Shown here: positions 1 to 7,128 of the stretch, in pieces
Layout: each line of letters begins with the position of its first letter
How positions within the stretch are numbered: position 1 is the first letter of the stretch
Position numbers and translations under genes: made by a program
NCBI GenBank assembly: GCA_943372195.1
Contig: CALRXS010000001.1
Coordinates: 186,001 to 250,000 of the forward strand
Length of the DNA stretch: 64,000 nt
Reading direction: 5' to 3'
Source: JAEYZM01 sp943372195
GTDB lineage: Bacteria > Bacteroidota > Bacteroidia > Sphingobacteriales > Sphingobacteriaceae
The notes under the pieces: model-generated
The model's input: only the letters and a program-made list of their open reading frames with translations
Told to the model about the DNA's origin: nothing
Databases searched by the model: none

Positions 1-875
1 CCTACTGCAGTACCACTTTCTTCTGGTGATAAAAATGGTTTTACTAATAAGGGTATCTTCTTATTTTGTAATGGTTTTATGGTCTTCGGATGGATGACCG
101 TTGCACCATAGTACGTCATTTCAATAGCTTCTGCATAGGGTATGTCATCAAGCTTTACTGCACCTTCAAAAATTTTAGGATCTGCAGTTAAAACCCCAGG
201 TACATCTTTCCAAATAGTTACGCTTTCTGCATTTAGAATATTTGCAAAAATAGCTGCTGTATAATCTGAACCTTCTCTACCTAATGTAGTGGTATAGTTC
301 TCAGATGTACATGCAATAAATCCCTGTGTAATGATTATATGATTTTCTAATATTCTATGTAATTCATCATTGATTAATTCATTGCTTAAATCCCAATCTA
401 TACCTGCTTCTCTGTATTGATTGTCTGATTTTAAATAACTCCTCGCATCTACCCATTTAGTTTTTAATCCGCTCGCTCTTAAAAATGCCTCAACAATTCT
501 TGTTGAAAGTAATTCACCCAATGAAACTATTTGGTCGTATATGAAATCTTTGTTTTCATCTGGTTCTTCTTCTAAGATCCACTCTAATTCAACAAATAAA
601 TTATTGACTTCGTCGGCTACCTCATTTTTTTCAGAACTGAATAATTCTGAAATCATATTTTGATGATAAGCTCTTACAATATCTACTTTATTAGAAAGCT
701 CTGAGTCGTTGTTTAAATAAGCTTTCCATACTTCTTCTAATGCATTGGTAGTTTTACCCATTGCAGAAATAACAACTACCAAATTCTTTTGATCTTCTTT
801 TTGAAGTATCTCGAAAACGTTTTTTACTGCCTGAGCATCTTTTACTGATGCACCACCAAATTTATAAATCCTCAT
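1..875 (-). CDS. lysC: Aspartokinase, 3' end outside window
   Basis: The reading frame on the minus strand starts at ATG 875 and runs off the left edge, giving about 291 N-terminal residues. The start MRIYKFGGAS carries the KFGGAS nucleotide-binding motif of aspartate kinases at residues 5-10. Later segments (TTTLGREGSDYTA, VTIWKDVPGVLTADP) match the catalytic core. The enzyme phosphorylates aspartate, the first step towards lysine, threonine, methionine and diaminopimelate. The ACT regulatory domains, if present, lie outside the window, so I cannot tell whether it is a stand-alone kinase or fused to homoserine dehydrogenase. Its ATG overlaps the stop of the upstream acetyltransferase gene by four bases (ATGA), implying translational coupling. 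Identification is confident; the isoenzyme type is unknown. Confidence 0.93.
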   Translation of the reverse strand, partial: MRIYKFGGASVKDAQAVKNVFEILQKEDQKNLVVVISAMGKTTNALEEVWKAYLNNDSELSNKVDIVRAYHQNMISELFSSEKNEVADEVNNLFVELEWILEEEPDENKDFIYDQIVSLGELLSTRIVEAFLRASGLKTKWVDARSYLKSDNQYREAGIDWDLSNELINDELHRILENHIIITQGFIACTSENYTTTLGREGSDYTAAIFANILNAESVTIWKDVPGVLTADPKIFEGAVKLDDIPYAEAIEMTYYGATVIHPKTIKPLQNKKIPLLVKPFLSPEESGTAV

Positions 876-1351
876 GCGACAAATTGATCGTAGAAATGTT
901 GAATCTGCTCTTGACTTAAACTTCCATTAACCCATTCAGGGTCAATACCTGCATTGTATTTTTTATAGAATTCAATTGCATCTTCGTTCCACTCCAACAC
1001 TTGCCATGTGATGCCCTTTAAATTTCTTTCGACCGCTTCAATAATTAATTGGTCAAATAATAATTTACCTAATCCTTTACCTCTGTATTCTTCTGTAATG
1101 ATGATGTCTTCTAAATACATTCTACATCCTTTCCATGTTGAATATCTTATGTAGTATAAAGCAAAACCTTGTATTACTTCATCAACTTCCGCTACAAATG
1201 CCCACCAAACAGGGTGATCAGAGAAACCCGCAAATTCAAATTCTTCTAGTGTAACTGTAACTTCTTGTGGTGCTTTTTCAAATAATGCTAATTCTTTTAT
1301 AAGTTCTAATAACCTACTACAGTCTTCGGGTTTAGCTCTGCGTACTTTCAT
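872..1351 (-). CDS. GNAT N-acetyltransferase, diamine acetyltransferase-like
   Basis: A 159-residue protein if it starts at the ATG at 1351 (MKVRRAKPED); an in-frame start 14 codons further upstream is less likely because it lies deeper in the yggS gene and adds a non-family leader. The acetyl-CoA-binding motif A is seen as YRGKGLGKLL around residues 89-98. LEDIIITEEYRG and the downstream WNEDAIEFYKKY resemble spermidine/spermine (diamine) acetyltransferases of the SSAT type. It probably transfers acetyl from acetyl-CoA to an amine; the substrate is not established by the sequence. It overlaps yggS upstream by 20 bases and aspartokinase downstream by 4, so the three form one compact minus-strand operon. 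Confidence 0.85.
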   Translation of the reverse strand: MKVRRAKPEDCSRLLELIKELALFEKAPQEVTVTLEEFEFAGFSDHPVWWAFVAEVDEVIQGFALYYIRYSTWKGCRMYLEDIIITEEYRGKGLGKLLFDQLIIEAVERNLKGITWQVLEWNEDAIEFYKKYNAGIDPEWVNGSLSQEQIQHFYDQFVA

Positions 1352-2045
1352 TATCTTCTTTATTTTTATAGTGTTTAATAATTCTCTTACCAAAAATTGT
1401 ACTCCCTAATCTTACCATTGTACTTCCATTCTCAATCGCAAGTTTATAATCTGATGACATGCCCATAGAAATTTCTTTGAAAGATTCTTCTTTTCTAAAA
1501 AAGCTCTGTTTTATTCCATCAAACAATACACTCAACTCTTTAAACTCTTCATTTATCATACGCTCAGAATCTGTTAAAGTAGCAATTCCCATCAAGCCTA
1601 CAATTCTAATATTCTTTAACTCTGTATACTCTTCTGACCTTAATAAATCAATTAACTCATCGTATGCTAATCCGAATTTGGTGTCTTCATCTGCAATATA
1701 CACTTGCAATAAACAATCTATTACTCTATTGTTTTTAATCGCTTGCTTATTTACCTCTTGTAGTAATTTTAAACTATCAATCGAATGTATTAAACTAATA
1801 AATGGTGCTATGTATTTTACTTTATTGCTCTGCAAATGTCCGACTAAATGCCACTCTATATCTTTCGGTAATGCCTCAAACTTCTCTACCAATTCTTGAA
1901 CATGATTTTCCCCAAAGATTCTCTGTCCGGCATCATAAGCCTCCATTATATCTTCATTACTCTTAGTCTTTGAAACAGCTATTAGTTCGACACCTTTTGG
2001 GTCTAATTCTTTTTTAATTGAGATTATATGCTCAGAAATACTCAT
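1332..2045 (-). CDS. yggS: YggS/PROSC-family PLP homeostasis protein
   Basis: About 237 residues, starting at ATG 2045 (MSISEHI) or two codons earlier at 2051; the longer open frame beyond that runs into the neighbouring promoter and lipoprotein gene. The PLP-binding lysine is expected in AVSKTK (Lys26). The signature GENHVQELVEK, the WHLVGHLQSNK segment and the C-terminal MGMSSDYKLAIENGSTMVRLGSTIFG are all characteristic of the YggS family. These cytosolic fold-type III proteins bind pyridoxal 5'-phosphate and affect amino-acid and vitamin B6 homeostasis without a known catalytic reaction. First gene of a three-gene operon with the GNAT protein and aspartokinase; a TAnnTTTG box lies at 2066-2073 on the same strand. 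Confidence 0.93.
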   Translation of the reverse strand: MSISEHIISIKKELDPKGVELIAVSKTKSNEDIMEAYDAGQRIFGENHVQELVEKFEALPKDIEWHLVGHLQSNKVKYIAPFISLIHSIDSLKLLQEVNKQAIKNNRVIDCLLQVYIADEDTKFGLAYDELIDLLRSEEYTELKNIRIVGLMGIATLTDSERMINEEFKELSVLFDGIKQSFFRKEESFKEISMGMSSDYKLAIENGSTMVRLGSTIFGKRIIKHYKNKEDNESTQS

Positions 2046-2051
2046 TATCAT

Positions 2052-2059
2052 TACTTTTG
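2052..2059 (+). promoter_or_regulatory. -7 box TACTTTTG for the DUF4296 lipoprotein
   Basis: Matches the Bacteroidota -7 consensus TAnnTTTG, 23 bases before the ATG at 2083. It interleaves with a minus-strand box at 2066-2073, so the two divergent promoters occupy the same 40 bases. I see no clear -33 TTG at the usual distance. Confidence 0.5.
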
Positions 2060-2065
2060 TATAAA

Positions 2066-2073
2066 CAAAAATA
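2066..2073 (-). promoter_or_regulatory. -7 box TATTTTTG for yggS operon
   Basis: On the minus strand the bases read TATTTTTG (TAnnTTTG), 20 bases before the yggS ATG at 2045. It faces the plus-strand box at 2052-2059, so transcription of the two divergent units may be mutually exclusive. Confidence 0.5.
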
Positions 2074-2082
2074 CTAAAAGAC

Positions 2083-2460
2083 ATGCTAAAACTATCTTTA
2101 TTTAAAAACAAACATTCATTTTTATTCTTCGGATGTTTGCTATTCATAGGCTTTGCTGCATGTTCTAAAAAGGAAGTTGACATCCCCTCAGATATTATAC
2201 CCAAAGACAGCATGGTCTTTATTATGATGGATGTTCACCTTGCCGAAGCTGCCGTAAAAACAGCTGCTGCAGATTCGAACTATAAGCTAAATATCAGAAC
2301 CTATTACGATCTTATCTATAAAAAATACAATACCACAGATTCAAACTTTAATAAGAGTTTGAAGTTTTATACCGATAACCCAGCTCTATTGGAACAGATT
2401 TATCAGAAAATTGCTGAAGAGATGAGTAGAAAAGAAGCAGAGGTTTTTAAGCAACAGTAG
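2083..2460 (+). CDS. DUF4296 lipoprotein
   Basis: A 125-residue protein with a hydrophobic N-terminus and a lipobox GFAAC, giving a predicted lipidated Cys27. The mature part contains IPKDSMVFIMMDVHLAEAAV, which resembles the conserved core of DUF4296, a Bacteroidota-specific lipoprotein family of unknown function. It probably sits on the periplasmic side of the membrane. It is separated from mutS2 by a single base, so both are likely co-transcribed from the promoter at 2052. No enzymatic motif is visible. Confidence 0.8.
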   Translation: MLKLSLFKNKHSFLFFGCLLFIGFAACSKKEVDIPSDIIPKDSMVFIMMDVHLAEAAVKTAAADSNYKLNIRTYYDLIYKKYNTTDSNFNKSLKFYTDNPALLEQIYQKIAEEMSRKEAEVFKQQ

Positions 2461-2461
2461 A

Positions 2462-4831
2462 ATGTTATTTCCAGAACAGATTTATAATAAACTCGGATTC
2501 ATCGAAATTAAAGAAGAGATCAAACGAGAATGCATTAGCAGCATGGGTAGAACTATGGTTGATAAAATGCAGTTTATCTCTAATTTCGATTTGCTATCTA
2601 AGTTGTTAAATCAAACACATGAGTTCAAAGAAATCTTATTAAAAGGCAGAAAGTTTCCGGCAGAAAATTTCTTCGATATAAAAACATTAACTGAAAAGGT
2701 TAGGGTAGAAGGAACCTATTTACTGGAAGAAGAATTTCTAAAATTATTACAAGCCTTAATAACTGTAAGAGCTTGTATTTCCTTTATTAAAGAAGAAGAA
2801 GGACAATACCCCTCTATTGAATTATTAGTAAAAGACATAGAATTCGATTTAAGCATTATTAAATCTATTGAAGCTATTATTGATCCAAAGGGTAACATAA
2901 AACCCAATGCGAGCGCTGAGCTAAAAGAAATTACTCAGTCTATCTTATCAGCTGAATCTGATGTACGTAAACGTATTACTCAGATATTTAAAGAATGGCA
3001 GAAAGAAGGTTATACATCTGACGGACAATTAACTGTTCGTGATGGAAGAATGGTAATACCTGTAGCTGCAGAGTATAAAAGAAAAGCTAAAGGATTTATA
3101 GTTGATGAATCTTCTACTGGACAAACCGTTTTTATGGAACCCACTGAAGTGCTTGACTTAAACAACAGAATTAAAGATTTAGAATATCAACGCAAGCGAG
3201 AAATCATTAAAATTCTAACAGAGCTTACGAATAAAATAAGACCATACTTACCACAATTATTACAATATCATCAATTACTTACGATACTAGATTTTATTAG
3301 AGCTAAGGCTTTATTCGCTATTCGTATAGATGCTAATTTACCTGAGCTCTCTCGCGAACCTATATTTAGATGGTTAAATGCCAGACATCCGCTTTTATTA
3401 TTATCATTTAAAAGTCTTGGTAAAAAAGTTATACCATTAAAGGCTGAATTAAATGACGAGCAGAGAATTATCGTAATCTCAGGTCCGAATGCTGGTGGTA
3501 AATCAGTTGCATTAAAAACAATCGGATTGATACAACTCATGCTACAACACGGATTGTTGGTACCACTTTCTGCTGATTCTAAATTAGCAGTAATGAAAAA
3601 AATATTAGTAGATATTGGTGATGATCAATCAATAGAAAGTGATTTGAGTACTTACTCAGCTCACCTTTCGAATATGAATACTTTCATTAAAGAAGCAAAT
3701 CCGCATACTCTTATATTAATCGATGAGTTTGGTACAGGTACTGATCCGAAGTTCGGCGGACCTATGGCTGAGGCAGTGTTAGAAACCTTGAACAAGAAAA
3801 ATGTTAAAGGTGTAATCACTACTCATTATTCAAACTTAAAAGTGTTTGCAAGTAGTACACAAGGCTTAGCAAACGCATCTATGTTATTTGATACAGTAGA
3901 GTTGAGAGCATTGTATCAATTAGAGATCGGACAGCCAGGCAGTTCTTATGCATTTGAGATTGCACAAAAAACTGGATTGTCGAAGCAACTAATAGAACTA
4001 GCAAAACAGAAAGTTGGTAGACAGCAACAAAAGGTAGATGATTTGTTGATTGAAATTCAACGTGATAAAGTGAAACTCGATGCTATTCAAAAAGAATTAG
4101 AGGCTGATAAAATTCAATTACAATTACTCTTAAATAGCAATAAAACTTTAAAGTCAGAACTTGATGAAAATAAACGTCGACTTCTACGTGACTCAAAAGA
4201 AGAAGCAAAAAAGATTTTATCACAAGCCAATAAATTGATAGAAAATACAATTGCTGAAATCAAAAATTCTAAGGCCGATAAAGAAATCACGAAGAAACTT
4301 AGAGTTGAATTAGAACAAAAATCAGAAGAGTTATTAAATTCTTTTGAACCTCCGAAAGCAGCTAAGTCTGAAAAAATCAAATCAGATGTAGTATTGAAGA
4401 TTGGTGATTGGGTAAAGTTAATTGATACCGATACAACAGCTAGAATATTAAATATTCAAAAATCAAAGGTTGAACTAGCTATTGGTGAATTAAGATCATT
4501 TGTAAACATCAATAAGCTAGAAAAAATTCAGGCACCTAAACAAGAAAAATTATCACGTTCTAGTTCTAATATTCTAAATAATTCTGATAGTTTTTTTCCA
4601 TCTATTGACATCCGAGGAAAGAGGGCAGAAGAAGCATTAGTGGAAGTTGAGAAATTCATTGATAAGGCATTAATGATGGGATTTTCACAGTTAAGAATAC
4701 TTCATGGTAAGGGTGATGGTATTTTGAGAAAGATAATTCGTGAGTCTTTACGTAAATATAAAGAGGTTAAATCTATTGAAGATGAGCATGTTGACTTCGG
4801 AGGTGATGGAATTTCTATAGTCTATTTGTAA
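2462..4831 (+). CDS. mutS2: MutS2 endonuclease/ribosome-rescue ATPase
   Basis: 789 residues, full length for the MutS2 family. The Walker A motif GPNAGGKS is at residues 341-348. The MutS-type Walker B and signature region includes LILIDEFGTGTDPKFGG, followed by a long charged coiled coil (about 520-640). The C-terminal Smr domain (about 718-789) shows SIDIRGKRAEEAL and LRILHGKGDGILR, the DxRG and HGxG motifs of Smr nucleases. MutS2 proteins lack the mismatch-recognition domain of MutS1; they act on branched DNA or, in Bacillus, split collided ribosomes. Which role holds here is not decided by sequence. It follows the DUF4296 gene at one base. Confidence 0.95.
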   Translation: MLFPEQIYNKLGFIEIKEEIKRECISSMGRTMVDKMQFISNFDLLSKLLNQTHEFKEILLKGRKFPAENFFDIKTLTEKVRVEGTYLLEEEFLKLLQALITVRACISFIKEEEGQYPSIELLVKDIEFDLSIIKSIEAIIDPKGNIKPNASAELKEITQSILSAESDVRKRITQIFKEWQKEGYTSDGQLTVRDGRMVIPVAAEYKRKAKGFIVDESSTGQTVFMEPTEVLDLNNRIKDLEYQRKREIIKILTELTNKIRPYLPQLLQYHQLLTILDFIRAKALFAIRIDANLPELSREPIFRWLNARHPLLLLSFKSLGKKVIPLKAELNDEQRIIVISGPNAGGKSVALKTIGLIQLMLQHGLLVPLSADSKLAVMKKILVDIGDDQSIESDLSTYSAHLSNMNTFIKEANPHTLILIDEFGTGTDPKFGGPMAEAVLETLNKKNVKGVITTHYSNLKVFASSTQGLANASMLFDTVELRALYQLEIGQPGSSYAFEIAQKTGLSKQLIELAKQKVGRQQQKVDDLLIEIQRDKVKLDAIQKELEADKIQLQLLLNSNKTLKSELDENKRRLLRDSKEEAKKILSQANKLIENTIAEIKNSKADKEITKKLRVELEQKSEELLNSFEPPKAAKSEKIKSDVVLKIGDWVKLIDTDTTARILNIQKSKVELAIGELRSFVNINKLEKIQAPKQEKLSRSSSNILNNSDSFFPSIDIRGKRAEEALVEVEKFIDKALMMGFSQLRILHGKGDGILRKIIRESLRKYKEVKSIEDEHVDFGGDGISIVYL

Positions 4832-4855
4832 TTAATCTAAATAAACCTATATTTG
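4826..4855 (+). promoter_or_regulatory. Full -33/-7 promoter of the 54-residue small protein
   Basis: TTG at 4826-4828, a 19-base spacer, then TATATTTG at 4848-4855: a complete match to the Bacteroidota consensus TTG-N17-23-TAnnTTTG. The -33 element lies inside the last codons of mutS2. The box ends four bases before the GTG start at 4860, so transcription would begin at or next to the start codon. Confidence 0.65.
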
Positions 4856-4859
4856 TGGT

Positions 4860-5024
4860 GTGGAATTCAAAACTGAGTATCATCCCTCTGAAGCTAAAAG
4901 CTTTAACCCATTAGATCCCGAAAATTCTAAAGGCTTGAATCCGTATTTCTTAGAAGCTTGTTTTAAGAAATGTTGCAAGAAACACAAGAAGGGTAAAAGA
5001 TGTAAATCTTGTCCGAAAGCCTAA
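4860..5024 (+). CDS. Cys/Lys-rich small protein, 54 residues
   Basis: A short frame of 54 codons starting at GTG 4860 and ending at TAA 5022-5024. The N-terminal half is acidic/polar (EFKTEYHPSEAKSFNP), and the C-terminal half is a basic cluster with five cysteines, CFKKCCKKHKKGKRCKSC. I recall short proteins with this CCKK..KGK.CK.CP ending in other Bacteroidota, but I know no function; a zinc- or nucleic-acid-binding role is only a guess. In support of a real gene: the consensus promoter directly in front, codon use like its neighbours, and a stop exactly abutting the convergent amidase stop at 5025. ATG is absent; an in-frame TAA at 4842 leaves GTG as the best start. Confidence 0.65.
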   Translation: MEFKTEYHPSEAKSFNPLDPENSKGLNPYFLEACFKKCCKKHKKGKRCKSCPKA

Positions 5025-6332
5025 TTAATTCACAACAATTTTCTCTATAAATTTCTGATTGATGCGAATGAAATAATTTCCTTTCTCTAGGTTTTTAATT
5101 TCGAATACATAATCATTAATATCATTAAACTTATACAATACTCTCCCTAATAAATCAGTGATAATAATCTCATTGATTATAAATTTTGAAGTAATATTTA
5201 CAAGATCTATACTCGGATTAGGGTAGATAATAAAATTAGAATTTACAGATTGATTAATAACTAATGCTATACAATTACTGAGATCTACAGCAACGTTAGC
5301 TTTCACACGAGTTTCGATAGATTGAAAATATTGATCACCTGGGCACACTGTATACCCTGCATTACATCCTTCTTTATGTCCAGCGATAACACCTAAATAC
5401 CCCACCGGATTATTAACCGGATGTAAACTACTATCAAATGGGTTAAACAATTGTTCTTTAAATAATTTCCAAGTGATTAATTGATTGATAGAAGCAATAG
5501 AAGTATCACTTGGTAAATACCCTGTGTTATGATAATTCCCTAATAAGCATATGCCCATGGTATTAGTATTTCTAGCGCACATATGAGCACCAATAACATT
5601 ATCATCACCATATTGAAATCCGTCGCGACCATTGTAAATATCACCATTCGGCGCTACCAAGTAATTATAACCTATATCATCCCAACCATTAGTTTGAGTA
5701 TGTAATAAATAATAATTTCGAACAGTATTTTGATAGAATGTATCGGTGTTAGAACCAGCGGCATGGTGTAAAATAATATGTTTAACTACAGTAGGCGTAG
5801 GACTTGTACTAGGCTCTGGTAGACCCGTTCTCCAAACCGATTGATCGATGCTTTCAGGGGCGATGCTACAATCTTTTGGGGCTTTTTTTTTTGAATCTTT
5901 CAGGTATGAAGATTTCAGTGGGGCTGCGTATAATAAATTTATTCTGACTTTGCCTTCAATATTACCAGTATAGAAACTAAAATTATTAAAAGTATTTTTT
6001 GAAATAATTAATGCAGATGATTGGTTATTTAATCTTGCGGCACTTTCTTGAACAGCATTGGTTTGTTCAACATCTTTAATAAGAAGAAACTTTTCATCAG
6101 AACCCAAAATAAGATAAGATCTATCAAGTGTAAATTGTACGGGTGCTTCTATAGTAAGACTACTTGCTAAGAAATTTGGAACGATATTCGTGTAAAGGGT
6201 ATTCTTTTTAACAATAAACTCTAAAGCTTTAAAATGTTTACCATTTTCTTTTATAACATCAATAGAACCTTCTTGAGCAAAAAGATTAAATGAGCAGAGA
6301 GAAAGAATAAAAATTAAAATTATAGAGTACAT
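5025..6332 (-). CDS. Secreted N-acetylmuramoyl-L-alanine amidase (PGRP type) with T9SS tail
   Basis: 435 residues from ATG 6332 (MYSIILIF). A TTG two codons upstream overlaps the promoter box and is unlikely as a start. Signal peptide: residues 1-20. The amidase_2/PGRP domain (about 160-345) shows zinc-ligand candidates in ILHHAAGSNT (His 189/190), AGHKEG (His319) and CPGD (Cys330), plus GYNYLVAPNGDIYNGRDG. The last 70 residues (YPNPSIDLVNI to the C-terminus, ending KIVVN) match the type A sorting domain of the type IX secretion system. It should cleave the bond between muramic acid and L-alanine in peptidoglycan, outside the cell or on its surface. It may act on foreign peptidoglycan, since T9SS cargo is exported past the periplasm. 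Monocistronic. Confidence 0.9.
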   Translation of the reverse strand: MYSIILIFILSLCSFNLFAQEGSIDVIKENGKHFKALEFIVKKNTLYTNIVPNFLASSLTIEAPVQFTLDRSYLILGSDEKFLLIKDVEQTNAVQESAARLNNQSSALIISKNTFNNFSFYTGNIEGKVRINLLYAAPLKSSYLKDSKKKAPKDCSIAPESIDQSVWRTGLPEPSTSPTPTVVKHIILHHAAGSNTDTFYQNTVRNYYLLHTQTNGWDDIGYNYLVAPNGDIYNGRDGFQYGDDNVIGAHMCARNTNTMGICLLGNYHNTGYLPSDTSIASINQLITWKLFKEQLFNPFDSSLHPVNNPVGYLGVIAGHKEGCNAGYTVCPGDQYFQSIETRVKANVAVDLSNCIALVINQSVNSNFIIYPNPSIDLVNITSKFIINEIIITDLLGRVLYKFNDINDYVFEIKNLEKGNYFIRINQKFIEKIVVN

Positions 6333-6335
6333 AGA

Positions 6336-6343
6336 CAAATATA
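6336..6343 (-). promoter_or_regulatory. -7 box TATATTTG abutting the amidase start
   Basis: On the minus strand TATATTTG is followed by TCT and then ATG (6332), a 3-base spacer. This predicts a leaderless or nearly leaderless transcript. No TTG -33 at the standard distance was found. Confidence 0.5.
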
Positions 6344-6404
6344 ATTAAAGCAAGCTATAAAGTATTATAAATAGACAATTATGAGCATCTCATACTGAAA
6401 ATAT

Positions 6405-6412
6405 TATATTTG
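6405..6412 (+). promoter_or_regulatory. -7 box TATATTTG for scoA operon
   Basis: TATATTTG matches TAnnTTTG and lies 17 bases before the scoA ATG (6430). A short palindrome ATGAG-CAT-CTCAT at 6381-6393 sits between the -7 and expected -33 positions and might be an operator, although it is too short to be sure. Confidence 0.5.
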
Positions 6413-6429
6413 CATAAAGCATAAATAAA

Positions 6430-7128
6430 ATGAATAAAGTCGTTAAAAACGCTGAAGAGGCTATAAAAGATATACAAGACGGAATGACCTTAATGTTAGG
6501 GGGCTTCGGATTGTGTGGTATACCAGAGAATTGTATCAATGCATTAGTTGCAAAAGGAACAAAAAACTTAACCTGTATATCTAATAATGCAGGGGTAGAT
6601 GATTTCGGTATAGGCTTAATGCTAAAACAACGTCAAGTGAAAAAAATGATCTCATCATATGTAGGGGAGAATGCTGAATTTGAACGTCAATTACTATCAG
6701 GTGAATTAGAAGTAGAGTTAATACCTCAAGGAACATTAGCGACAAGATGTATGGCAGCGGGTTATGGTATGCCTGCAATATTTACACCAGCAGGTGTAGG
6801 TACTGAAGTAGCAATTGGAAAAGAAACACGAGTGTTTATTGGTAAAGAATATTTAATGGAGTATGCATTTGATGCTGACTTTGCAATAGTTAAAGCATGG
6901 AAGGGAGATACTATGGGAAATTTAATTTTCAGATCTACCTCTAGAAACTTTAATCCGATTATGGCCATGGCCGGTAAAATCACCATTGCAGAAGTAGAGC
7001 ATTTAGTACCAGCTGGTGAATTAGATCCAGATCAAATTCACACACCAGGTATATATGTGCATAGAATATTTGAAGGTAAAGATTATGAGAAGAGGATAGA
7101 ACAGAGAACAGTAAGAACAAGAATATGA
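6430..7128 (+). CDS. scoA: 3-oxoacid CoA-transferase, alpha subunit
   Basis: 232 residues, normal length for subunit A of family I CoA-transferases. The glycine-rich LMLGGFGLCGIPENCI near the N-terminus, CISNNAGVDDFGIG and GTEVAIGKETRVF are typical of succinyl-CoA:3-ketoacid CoA-transferase alpha chains. With ScoB it should move CoA between succinyl-CoA and a 3-oxoacid such as acetoacetate. The partner gene is not adjacent: a 757-codon membrane-protein gene separates scoA from scoB, and its ATG overlaps the scoA stop (ATGA). Start chosen by family alignment and the box at 6405. Confidence 0.93.
   Translation: MNKVVKNAEEAIKDIQDGMTLMLGGFGLCGIPENCINALVAKGTKNLTCISNNAGVDDFGIGLMLKQRQVKKMISSYVGENAEFERQLLSGELEVELIPQGTLATRCMAAGYGMPAIFTPAGVGTEVAIGKETRVFIGKEYLMEYAFDADFAIVKAWKGDTMGNLIFRSTSRNFNPIMAMAGKITIAEVEHLVPAGELDPDQIHTPGIYVHRIFEGKDYEKRIEQRTVRTRI

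Noticed and set aside
1459..1899. 146-codon frame antisense to yggS
   Set aside because: Fully covered by the conserved YggS gene; Ser/Asn/Ile-rich low-information protein typical of an antisense shadow.
6381..6393. Palindrome ATGAG-CAT-CTCAT before scoA
   Set aside because: Five-base arms are too short to separate from chance in this AT-rich DNA; kept only as a remark under the scoA promoter.
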